From positions 1,741,378 through 1,805,377 of the forward strand of contig NC_049995.1 of NCBI RefSeq assembly GCF_000003815.2: a DNA stretch of 64,000 nt, given 5' to 3'. The notes beneath the pieces were generated by a model, which saw only the letters and a program-made list of their open reading frames with translations, was not told the origin of the DNA and did not search any database. The DNA is from Branchiostoma floridae. Its lineage: Eukaryota; Chordata; Leptocardii; Amphioxiformes; Branchiostomatidae. A program made the translations under genes and the position numbers. Below, piece after piece: positions 1-9,800 of the stretch (its first letter is position 1; the number at the start of each line of letters is the position of its first letter).

Positions 1-236
1 TTGCAACAATAGCGACGAATTTGCAATGGAATTCCGACTGACAGAGTTTGGGTTTTTATGATCCTTTATTGTTCTTTGATGGTAATACATGAAACAGGCA
101 TACATGAAATGAAGAACATCACAATTTTTCATCAAATGGTGCTCTGATTGTTGTTCATTTTGTTGGCAGTGTAGAGACTTTAGGACATGCCACTATACTT
201 GTACAAGCAGCTGGTAAACCACATCAGATAACCTAC

Positions 237-403
237 CCACGAATCCTGACAACGAAGGCCAGCTTGGCCTCTGGTGGAACATAGAAGTTTCCATGCTTCT
301 TGGCCTCACGTTTCAGCCTGATCTCGTCTCGTTCTTTTCTTCGGTACTCGCGAACATAGCTCTCTGCACGCTTGAAGATGATCTTCCTCTTCTCCTTACT
401 TTT
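237..403 (-). CDS. RPL7: RPL7 coding exon 3
   Basis: The 167-nt exon follows an ATAACAG acceptor and encodes 55 residues plus two bases of a Gly codon. It covers [10 protein letters not shown] through the [18 protein letters not shown] signature. I placed the donor at GG|GTAGGT because it preserves the RIRG motif; the alternative C|GTGGGT three bases earlier is less consistent with the family. Confidence 0.92.
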
Positions 404-3196
404 CTGTTATGAAAAGAAGGAAAATCAAATCATGGTCATCAGATAGGCCTAGGAAAAAATGTTGTGTTTCTTGTTTCAGTCCTGAAAAAATCAGGGTCGG
501 TAGGAAGGAATTATTTTTTTTCAGACTTTGGCTCGAACTCTAGTGATACAATACAGTTGAGCACTGATAAAATTATATTTTCAGTGTCAAACTTTAATCC
601 TTCATTACTTTCTTAGATAGGACAAGCAGGTATCTTTAAAAACTTGAATAGGAAGCAGCCAAGGAAACTGCTACTAGTGCTAGTATGCGACTCCACATCC
701 CACCCAAAGAAAATATAATTATAAGGGTCTGCAGGTTTTTCTAGAGTAGGTCAGGAAACAGAACACTGCGCAAGTTGTTAAAAAAAGTCTAGGTTTTTGT
801 GGAAGGGATAAAACTTGGCTGACATCAAAAGCAGAGCAAATTTAATAAGTCATTGTACCTTTCCCTTTGTTACAACTTGATTTCTTTCCTTTTAGTGTAA
901 AAAGGATTTTGGCACACCTAATAATACATCTAAAATTAGACCTTTGGACATAGTAATATTAGTACAAACTAGGCCCATAGAGCTTACATTCTTTCTAAAA
1001 TTTTTATCTGTATTACCCTATAAGTTTCTGACAAATTTTGAAACACTGACCCCAATGAATGTTAGTAAATGTCTGTCATTTCAGGTATGATGTACATATG
1101 TACTTTACTAAGATTGCGACCAGTCGCCTTGATGTATTCATACTACAATAGAATATAATGCAATAACTTGTGTTTGATGCTGTCGTTATGTGTGGTTACA
1201 ACTCCAGCCCTTCCCTGGCATGGTTGTCATGTGGTCATCTTTGGCAAAATGCTTCAAGGTCATGCTAATGACTATNNNNNNNNNNNNNNNNNNNNNNNNN
1301 NNNNNNNNNNNNNNNNNNNNNNNNNNNNNNNNNNNNNNNNNNNNNNNNNNNNNNNNNNNNNNNNNNNNNNNNNNNNNNNNNNNNNNNNNNNNNNNNNNNN
1401 NNNNNNNNNNNNNNNNNNNNNNNNNNNNNNNNNNNNNNNNNNNNNNNNNNNNNNNNNNNNNNNNNNNNNNNNNNNNNNNNNNNNNNNNNNNNNNNNNNNN
1501 NNNNNNNNNNNNNNNNNNNNNNNNNNNNNNNNNNNNNNNNNNNNNNNNNNNNNNNNNNNNNNNNNNNNNNNNNNNNNNNNNNNNNNNNNNNNNNNNNNNN
1601 NNNNNNNNNNNNNNNNNNNNNNNNNNNNNNNNNNNNNNNNNNNNNNNNNNNNNNNNNNNNNNNNNNNNNNNNNNNNNNNNNNNNNNNNNNNTTAGTACAA
1701 ACTAGGCCCATAGAGCTTACATTCTTTCTAAAATTTTTATCTGTATTACCCTATAAGTTTCTGACAAATTTTGAAACACTGACCCCAATGAATGTTAGTA
1801 AATGTCTGTCATTTCAGGTATGATGTACATATGTACTTTACTAAGATTGCGACCAGTCGCCTTGATGTATTCATACTACAATAGAATATAATGCAATAAC
1901 TTGTGTTTGATGCTGTCGTTATGTGTGGTTACAACTCCAGCCCTTCCCTGGCATGGTTGTCATGTGGTCATCTTTGGCAAAATGCTTCAAGTTCATGCTA
2001 ATGACTATTGGGAAAACCTTGGACCAAGTATAGTGGTCGTCATGGCCAAGTTAACGGATGTCAATGCCAGTCACGGGCACACACAGGTTCGATTTATGAC
2101 AAAACCCCTGACGTGCGTCACTTGGAAAAATGGCAGCTCTATTTGCCGATTCAAACTTCCTGCGAAACTTTGCCTGTCAGACATGTCCAAACATGCAAAA
2201 ATATGCGCCTTCAACTGTTTTTCATGAGGAAACCTTAGATAATAAAAGGAAGGCACCATATCTTTATCTGGCGAACATATATCAAAGTATATTCGTTCAT
2301 CTTAGTACCATGTCATCAACTTGTATTAACATTTATCATGTCATTTAACATGTCAACATCTATTACGTTAACTTCGATGTGATTTTCTAGATAAAAAAAG
2401 GAGTGTTTGCGGGGAGAGGGGTGCCCCTGCAGCACTAAAGCAGTTTGACACATGTTAGGGCGATGGAGGAACCCCATACTTGAAGTTGAACAATTCAACA
2501 TTTCATATCATGGGCAGTATCATATTATTCATAGTAGCAAACAGAGGGGCTTGGGTCCTGGTTCACATGTACTTTCGAGTACCTCTACCAGAAACTTATA
2601 CATGTGTCTACTTGGTGATCACAAAATCAGGTGCTTCGTACTACTTCCGGTGATGATTATCCTGGTATGATACTGATTCTAAGTTATAATCAATATCAAA
2701 AGTGACAAACTGTGGGCCAAGCATAATTTCTGCTGTTACTACTTGCGAGTTCCACCTCGGTCTACCCACCTTCTTCTGAAGGATGGCAGCTTTAGCTCGC
2801 TGCGCCTTCAGCTGTTCAAAACGCTTCCTCTTTTTCAAGAGGCTCTCGGGAACCTTCGGAAGCTTGGCCTCTCTAGAGACAAGACAAAGAAAAATGCTGG
2901 TTTAAAACACATGTTAAGACATACAAAAATTGTCTCTATGGTAGACAAGCATTGATCGATGAAAAAAGGTAAACGAAGTACACATAACGTTGGCGGTGAT
3001 TGCTCCGTACAAACATGTATGCTCGCAAGCAAAAATCTGTAAAGAGGAGAGTGTTACCACCAAATTTTTCTTTTACTTTAACCTATATCTATTAAACTAT
3101 TCAAATAATTTTAGTGGATCCGTGATAGAGTCGTTATAAGTCTTCGATTGCAGCGGATAGTTCCACATTTAAAACACACACTTACGCGTCCGCCAT
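237..3196 (-). CDS. RPL7: Ribosomal protein L7 (eL30 family uL30), 5' part of gene, three exons
   Basis: This is the large-subunit ribosomal protein L7 of cytoplasmic ribosomes. The coding exons on the minus strand are 3196-3186, 2872-2770 and 403-237. They join with consistent phases (2, 0 and 2) and encode residues 1-94. The rest of the roughly 250-residue protein lies beyond the left edge. Visible hallmarks are the basic N-terminus with [10 protein letters not shown] and [12 protein letters not shown], then [20 protein letters not shown], then the family signature [19 protein letters not shown]. Splice sites are GTAAG, GTGGGT and GTAGGT donors and CTAG and ACAG acceptors. The start lies 7 nt downstream of a pyrimidine tract typical of ribosomal protein genes. 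Intron 2 (404-2769) contains an assembly gap flanked by a 317-bp repeat. I saw no snoRNA in the introns, but the gap hides 416 bases. Family identity is secure from the sequence. Confidence 0.95.
959..1275 (+). repeat. 317-bp direct repeat, copy 1, left of assembly gap
   Basis: These 317 bases recur at 1692-2008 with one mismatch that I could see (G at 1259 versus T in copy 2). The copies abut the two sides of the run of Ns exactly. This is the signature of two contig ends that represent the same locus and were not merged, rather than of a biological repeat. Confidence 0.9.
1276..1691. other. Assembly gap (416 N)
   Basis: This is a run of unknown bases inside RPL7 intron 2. Any reading frame crossing it is meaningless. 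Because the flanks are duplicates of each other, the true gap size may be negative (an overlap). Confidence 0.97.
1692..2008 (+). repeat. 317-bp direct repeat, copy 2, right of assembly gap
   Basis: This is the near-identical partner of 959-1275. The match stops at the N-run on one side and continues into unique intron sequence on the other. The rest of intron 2 (404-958 and 2009-2769) shows no exon or structured element that I recognise. Confidence 0.9.
2770..2872 (-). CDS. RPL7: RPL7 coding exon 2
   Basis: The 103-nt exon starts after a CTAG acceptor with one base completing the Ala codon. It then encodes 34 residues from [10 protein letters not shown] to AAILQKK and ends before a GTGGGT donor. 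The highly basic composition matches the RPL7 N-terminal extension. Confidence 0.92.
3186..3196 (-). CDS. RPL7: RPL7 coding exon 1
   Basis: Eleven coding bases give Met-Ala-Asp and the first two bases of an Ala codon, ending at a GTAAG donor. A tiny first coding exon just after the start codon is usual for ribosomal protein genes. It is too short to be found as an open reading frame. Confidence 0.88.
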
Positions 3197-3202
3197 GTTG
3201 CA

Positions 3203-3213
3203 GAGAAAGAGGG
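3203..3213 (-). promoter_or_regulatory. 5'-TOP pyrimidine tract and likely RPL7 transcription start
   Basis: Read on the minus strand, this is an 11-base uninterrupted pyrimidine run starting with C, seven bases upstream of the RPL7 ATG. Ribosomal protein mRNAs start with such terminal oligopyrimidine tracts, which couple their translation to growth signalling. The start site is therefore probably near 3213, giving a 5'UTR of about 17 nt. The start itself is inferred; no TATA box is visible upstream. Confidence 0.65.
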
Positions 3214-3612
3214 TGTTACATCCGGGAACTCAGCGAAACTACGGAGTGGATCAGCCCAAATGCTTAGTTTGGTTCTGTGCATTTTACACCATTATCTGCT
3301 TAAAAACACCGAAAACAACATATTATGAATCGATATGATTGTTAATTGGATAGCATTTTACGACGTAAAGTGACCATCATAGAGCAAATTAATCGATCTT
3401 GTTGATTTGAATAGTGAAGCGCACCCCCTCTGACGGAAGTGAAGTGGGTACATCTAACATTATTTAACGTTAGGGGTGGGTACAAAACCGTTTTTGGCGA
3501 CGCATCATGGGGCAAGCCTAACAGTATAGTATGCGTCCGGTAGTCAAGATTTCCCAGTACAGGCATGTCAGGAATTTATATTCCGAGCGAAGTTGCATGT
3601 AACAGTTACTAA

Positions 3613-4318
3613 AGCCCCGTTCATGATGCAAAAAATGAAACGGTTCTATCGGTTAGACAAGCTGAAACAAATAAGTTTTGTCATAATGAACGCTCCGAAA
3701 CGGATCTTAAACATGTTTTTTTCGGAACCTCCTCGGGAGGTGGTTTGAAACGGTTTCTAGGTTATCCAGAATTGCGCATTTTCATCATGAACGCAAAAGC
3801 GGCGCGATCCGTTTCGCCGCCATGTTGATGACGTCATTCATCCGGGGAAAAAGTAGAATTTTTAACCTGTCTTTCAGGTATTCGGCCGCGTTTTAATCGT
3901 AAAATTAAAAAAATTGCCTCCTGGTCGACAGGGCAGCCTGGCCATGCAGTTCTCATATCAATGTCCCACCAGTTCGGTCTCGTCTCAAACTTGTCCACGG
4001 CTGATGCTGCTAGTACTAACGTTAACGTTACCACTGCTGCAGCGTGGGCAATGTACACAATATTTCGTCGGTGAAGGCTTTTCGCATCGAGGGCCTACCG
4101 ATTGCGTTCCCTTTCGCGATTAGACATCATTTTTCAGAGGTACAACAACAACAAGACCTGGGCGTAAGGAATTCCCGCCAGTCTGCGTGACGTGCAATCC
4201 GATAATCATATGAAACATTTTGCGCGTGGGTATCGTGGACGCAACATTTCCGTTTGCTGTCGGATTTCCAGGCCTAACCGATAGAACCGTTTCATTTTTT
4301 TGCATCATGAACGGGGTC
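3613..4318. mobile_element. MITE with TAA target duplication (Harbinger-like)
   Basis: The terminal inverted repeats are about 45 bp, starting AGCCCCGTTCATGATGCA on the left and ending with its near-perfect reverse complement. TAA flanks both sides (3610-3612 and 4319-4321). A 3-bp TAA/TWA duplication and short size fit non-autonomous PIF/Harbinger elements. No transposase frame is present. Lineage is inferred from the target site. A second family member with the same AGCCCC end lies at 21,766-22,854. Confidence 0.7.
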
Positions 4319-4321
4319 TAA

Positions 4322-5037
4322 AAGTATGTAAGAAGGGGGCGGCCAATATTGTGGCCCGAGTTCTTGAGAATTCTGCACGAGGAACGTCTAGACTACAGGA
4401 CTAATCAACACACACACGACACAGGACATGCCATCGACATGCACGGGAGGTGCTGAATTGGGACCCTCTCTCTGTGCTCCTTCTCTGACCAACACCTCTC
4501 TCCAACTCTGTCCTCAACTGCCAGCTCCCGGCTTCTTTATTCTATGTCATTTCTTAGTCCTAGCATAAAATTCAATAATAACTAAAATCTGTCCTGTCAA
4601 TAACAGGCTGGTCGGGCAGCCCTGGCTGTGCGTGCTGAAAAGCCAGACCAATAGTTAACAAATTGCATGTAACGTTATATAATGATGATGATTATGCAAT
4701 GGAAAGCGGCTTGCAGGCCGATCAAGTTGAGCTTTCATGAATAAACAAAGGTCCAAACAAACAAAAAATAACAATAATAGACATTCTTGCATTATTGATG
4801 ACTATTGACAGAAAAATAATCTCCAGTCAGCAAATCCTACGGTGGTGTGACATACTCACATGGTATCACAAGCTGGCAAAGGAGTGTAGCCTGCCTCATT
4901 GCGGCCTGAGACACCACCGGTGTTCTTTACATCTGATCACTAACACACGTATTTCCCCGACCCCGGGCCAGTCTATACTACCCAAGATTTCTACCGAAGG
5001 AGGATTTTAACTGTCCAACAAGAGGTTATATATTCTT
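4322..5037. other. Intergenic, no gene seen
   Basis: Unique, mildly AT-rich sequence between the MITE and the LR-A element. I see no exon, RNA gene or repeat that I can support. Confidence 0.5.
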
Positions 5038-6125
5038 ATTACCTCCATGAAATGTCATGGAGGTTATATTTTACCCAGCGTTTGTGTGTCTGTGTGTGTG
5101 TGTCAGTGTGTGTGTGTGTGTGTGTAAACAAGATAACTCAAGAACGGTTCGGTGGATTAGTTTCATACTTGGTGTGTTGGTAGTGTGTGATGAAAGCTAG
5201 AAATGATTAGATTTTGGGCCCTCTATCGGCTCCCCTTGGTACTGCAGCGCAACTTCCGGTTTTGCTATCTCGGTGTTCTGAACATGCTATGGTCACGATT
5301 TTTGCGTGTTAGATAGCTCTTGTGCTCAGGAAGAAGCGACATAAGTTTGAGCCCCCTAGCGTCTAGTTTTGGGATAGCAGGGGCATTTTTGTCAAAAACT
5401 TCTGAAGGGGATAACTCAAGAAGGGCACAACGGATTTTCATGATTTTTGGTGTGTAGGTACCTTAGACAATGTTGTACAAGATAAGATACTAATTATGCA
5501 AAATAGGAGCACATTTGCATAATTAATGAGAACATTCTATCATAGCAGTTTTTTTTCAATGTATCTCTTGTTCTAGACATGCTATGGTCTTGAAATTTAA
5601 GCGGTAGATAGCTTTTTGTGTCATGACAAAGTGGAGCAAGTTTCGTCCCCCTAACATTTAATTTGGGAACTGCAGGGGCGTTTTTGTGAAGACATTCCAA
5701 AGAGGATAACTGCAGAAAGGATTGAGGGATTGGCATCATATAAGGCATGCAGGTACCTTGGACAAAGATGTTCATAATGATATGAATGTTATGCAAATGA
5801 GGAATTACTTTGCATAATTAATGAGGAAATTGTATAATTCGACTGTTTTCAATAACTGGACTTCAATAAATGTAACACATGTTAATTATGATGGATGGAT
5901 TATAAGCAGATACCAAATATGGCAATGAGGAGCTTATTTGCATAATTTAGGCAAAAATTGCTAAACCGCTTTATGATTAATGATGGGAATTTTATTATTG
6001 TGACACGTGTACGTTAGTCAATGGTGAACAATACCATACATAAATTATGTTAATGTATCAGTCAATTGCATGAAATTTACAAAAGCTGTAAATATTCATG
6101 GAGGTATGAGGTCGCCGAACTCTAA
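5038..6125 (+). mobile_element. LR-A interspersed element, copy 1
   Basis: This 1.1-kb element has close relatives at 38,907-39,961 and 60,256-61,202 (both reversed) and partial ones at 33,346-34,790. It opens with a short palindrome around ACCTCCATGA (5041-5064), then a TG-rich run and the phrase ACTCAAGAACGG. It closes with CATGGAGGTATGAGGTCGCC followed by GAACTCTAA. Inside are at least two diverged modules of about 250-300 bp, each with GCCCCCTAG, a TGCAGGGGC or CAGGGGCAT core, and TTTGCATAATTAATGAG. No intact protein is encoded. Family name is mine; class is unknown. Confidence 0.75.
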
Positions 6126-6166
6126 TTCTCATATTCTTTCTGTTTTTTAAACGTTTTTTTTTAGTC

Positions 6167-6263
6167 GTTTTTATCAGGCTTTCTATTTTGTATTGTATCT
6201 TGCTGTGTCAAAACCTAACGACACAGCAATATACTAATACAAAATAGAAAGCCCGATAAAAAC
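6167..6263. repeat. 97-bp hairpin element
   Basis: Two arms of about 43 bp, starting GTTTTTATCAGGCTTTC and ending with its reverse complement, are separated by a loop of about 10 bases. Mismatches are few. This looks like a very short foldback MITE. Function unknown. Confidence 0.7.
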
Positions 6264-6739
6264 TACCGGAGCCTAACCTCTGCTTGGTCTACCTCAGCAG
6301 TACTACCCAACTGCTTCCTACCTAAGATATTCAGGCCCCGCCCACTATTTTCCAAATATGGCACCTTTAGTAGGAGCCAATGTTGACACCTTAATCTGGC
6401 ACTTCTAACACTTTACTGGGTTAGTCTTACTTTGCCTAAATCATTCTAAAACATGCACAACAATGTAATGCTATAACAAAGTTCAGAGTTCCTATTTTGG
6501 GGTTGAATCACCTAGGATCGAGCGAGGAAAAGTCAGTAATTCTTGCCACGCATCGTGGGAGAGATCATCAGGCCTCCTGTCATTAGACAGTCTATGTTGA
6601 TCCCGCAGTTGCGAAACAGAAATCGTGGCAGATGTGGTCTGGGTGTGTGCGAGAGAGTGTGCGCGAGGGGTTTAGTATGTCGACATGTCTGTAGAGTAGC
6701 ATTCCACGCGCTCTATCTTGGCCGCAGCTCCCATCCAAC

Positions 6740-6872
6740 ATGGGATTCGTCCAGCTCGGTTTGCTGATCTGGAGGGTAACTTGCGCCTTTGTTTCGGCGC
6801 TTGCTCAGGTCTTCTTACCTGCAAGGAAGAAGTCGGTGGAGGGAGATGTTTGTGTGATCACAGTGATCACAG
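6740..6872 (+). CDS. sdr16c5: SDR16C exon 1: membrane anchor and beta-1 strand
   Basis: Encodes residues 1-44 plus the first base of Gly45. It holds the hydrophobic N-terminal segment from [11 protein letters not shown] to AQVFLP, the basic PARKKSVEG linker and the start of the Rossmann fold. It ends at a strong ACAG|GTATGT donor. The bases GTGATCACA occur twice in tandem (6854-6862 and 6863-6871), giving VITVIT where relatives have a single copy. Phase 1 joins exon 2 exactly. Confidence 0.85.
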
Positions 6873-9800
6873 GTATGTGTGCACGTCTATGTGCTTGTGA
6901 GTGTGTGCGTGTGTGCGTGTGTGTGTGTGTGTGTTGTAACTGTTGTAACTATAGCTAGGTTAGGTCGTGTTGTAGCTGAGCCATCCCTGTGTTGATAGGG
7001 TTTGGTGCAGTGTTGGGGGTGCTGCATCCATCAATGTGAAGCCTTGCAAAAGGAGGATAACGTTTATACCAGTCTTTAAGTTGTTCACTTGATCACAGGG
7101 CTGCCTAAGCGTTTGCACAAACCTTATATATTCGTATGGATCTTATGTGATATCATTATTATTAATCTTATGTGGTGCGCACGAACCACTATACGAAAAC
7201 GTACGAACCTTATGACATTCGCAGGAATCACTATTAAAGTGACATGCACAAATCTTATGTGATTTCACACCCACCAAGGTTAACCCTGGGATTGGGGTGG
7301 AGGGGTGGGGGGGGAGGTGGTGCGTCCCAAGGGTCGTCTCCACAAAAGGTCTGGGCTTCATTCTGGACAAAAATCTTACCCTGCAAAAACAAGTACTAGT
7401 AACAGAGGCGGCGGCAGGAAATTTCGTATGGGGGGCAAACTTTTACTGACAGAATTTTGCGACACAAGTAGTGCCGAAGCGGCTACCTGTCGCGCCTCCA
7501 TCCTAGGGGGGTCCGGGGGCATGCTCCCCCGGGAAAATTTGAAATCTTGACCCTCTTAAACGCCATTTCCTGCGTTTTGACTGGCAAATTTTGCTGTGAG
7601 ACTAAGCTAATTTTGATGACAATTCTGTTAGAAAGACACATGGTTTTAGCGAGGGCGATGCCCCCAAAATATATTCACCATTTCAAGTGTCGAAGGTGCA
7701 GGCTGTCGCAAGGTTGGTCTGGGGAAATTTTAAAATCTGCACCCTCTGAAACGCTTTTTTTCTGTATTTTGAGGGACAAATTTGCTGGGGGACTATGCTA
7801 AATCTAATGCCATTTTTGTGAATGAAAGATATGTTTGAGGGCGATGACCCATGCCTCAACAAATTTTACCATGTCGTTGTGAGCGCCAGAGGCACAAGTC
7901 ATCGGTAGGGAGGTCCAGAGAAAATTTTGAAATCTTGACCGCCTAAAACGTTATTTCCTGCATTTGAGGCCCACATTCTGCTTGTAAACTAAGCTAAGTA
8001 CGATAGTAAAATTTCTATTAGTTTAAAAGGATTTTGAGAGCGACGCTCCCGCAACATATTGTCCTGCGCCGACATGACCGAAGACGCGAGCCGTCACAAG
8101 GGAACTCTGGCGAAATTTTGAATTCGGGACTCTCTGAAACGTCATTTCTTGCGTTTTCATGCGTAAATTTTCCCGTTAGACTAGCTTGATTTAATGCAAT
8201 TTCCATCAATCAAAAAATACACAAGGTTTCAGCTTGATTTTCTGGGGGGGCGACGCCCCCCCCAACATATTTTTCGGGGGGGGGCAGAAGTTTTTTGGGG
8301 GGAGGGGATGATTCGCGATTTTTATCCGGGAATACGACGGGAAAGGAAAAAATGCCGGGAGAGGAATATATACCGGGGGGAGTGCACCGGCCCTAGGATG
8401 CATAAAATGGAATTTTCAACTGCTACAAACACACGTTCATGCAGTTGTTTGCTTTTTGGGTAGGTACTCTTTAGCAATACATGAATGAGAGCTTATTGTC
8501 TTGAATAAAGGCATGATTATTTGGTGAGGGGATGTGTTCATGGAACTCTAGTCTGACATAATTTAGGAAATAAATTTTTCCCGCGCAAATTTATCCTGCA
8601 TGCGCAAATTTTACCGGCGCAGAAAATCTGTTCCTGTGATATTTCAGTTCTTAAGCTCATTTGATTTTGATTGGCTAGAGACAGACAAATACCAACATCT
8701 TTGAGCTTCCTCTTTTGCACATGTTTTAAAACTAGGGGCAGGTATGGGGATTGGACGTCTATTTGCCTTGGAATTCGCCAAGCTGGGGGCAACGGTTGTG
8801 CTTTGGGATGTGGACAAGGCCGCAAATGAGGAGACTGCCAGATTGGTGCAGGCTGCAGAAGGGAAGGCCAAGGCATACGTCTGTGATGTCAGCAACAAGA
8901 ATGATGTATACAGGTCAGTCTTCACCCCACTCAATATGTACTTTACAACAGAAGAAATAACATAACATTAACACAACAATGTGGTATTCTTCAACATTTC
9001 TAATATAAGTGTGCAGGCCTTTAAATTCATCTTTATTTGGCACAGAATGGTATAAAAACAAGGTTTGGCGACAAATCTAAAGCTGACTGTCCACAGCCTG
9101 GAGCTCATACCCTGATTATCAAGGACACAATTGTTCTTACAAAAGTAGCATTTCAAACATTCACCGCTTCCAAAGTTATATCATGATTGATAAGATTATG
9201 GAGTTCTTGTCATTTAGAATGAATGTTTTTAGCCTTGTAATAAGCTTATGTGATGATTGGCATGATTAATAGCTAATTATGCAATCTGGACCTAATTTGC
9301 AAGGTGAAAGAAGAGATCTTGTGAGAGGCTCTCATAACTCATTATTTTTATTCAAAATGCAGGCATCACATTTACACAGACCTATAGGCAGCACAGCTGA
9401 TTGCATAGGTCTACAAATAACATGAAATTACAATGGTACAAGACAAATTTACATAAAACGGTATATAACGAGGGCCGCCCTAAGATGCGCCCTGCCCTAA
9501 GATGCCCTGATTTTTTGCTGATCTTATCATGCATAAGTACGCCGTGTTTGATGCCACTGACTATGATGATTAGAAAGGTAAATAAACCAAGTCCAAACAA
9601 ACAGCTTTTTTTGCCATTAAAAAGAATTTGTACACATATTCACTTCCCTTCTTTTTGAAGACAGAATTTTCACAGCAATTTTGGTAGCGCGGAATCACTG
9701 TGGTCACCTGTTACTAGGTATTGGTGGCTCGTGTCCTTCATTTTGCTAGCAGCTACCCACATACCAATTATAACACAGATCCATGCACAGTTCTGAGTGA

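Noticed and set aside
1168..1711. Long open frames across 1265-1711
   Set aside because: They consist almost entirely of N and have no meaning.
5494..5796. Similar open frames in LR-A copies (also 39,237 and 60,531)
   Set aside because: Similarity is explained by nucleotide identity of the repeat; frames start and stop at different places and contain frameshifts between copies.
8538..8934. Minus-strand open frames of about 100 codons
   Set aside because: They are the antisense of SDR exon 2.
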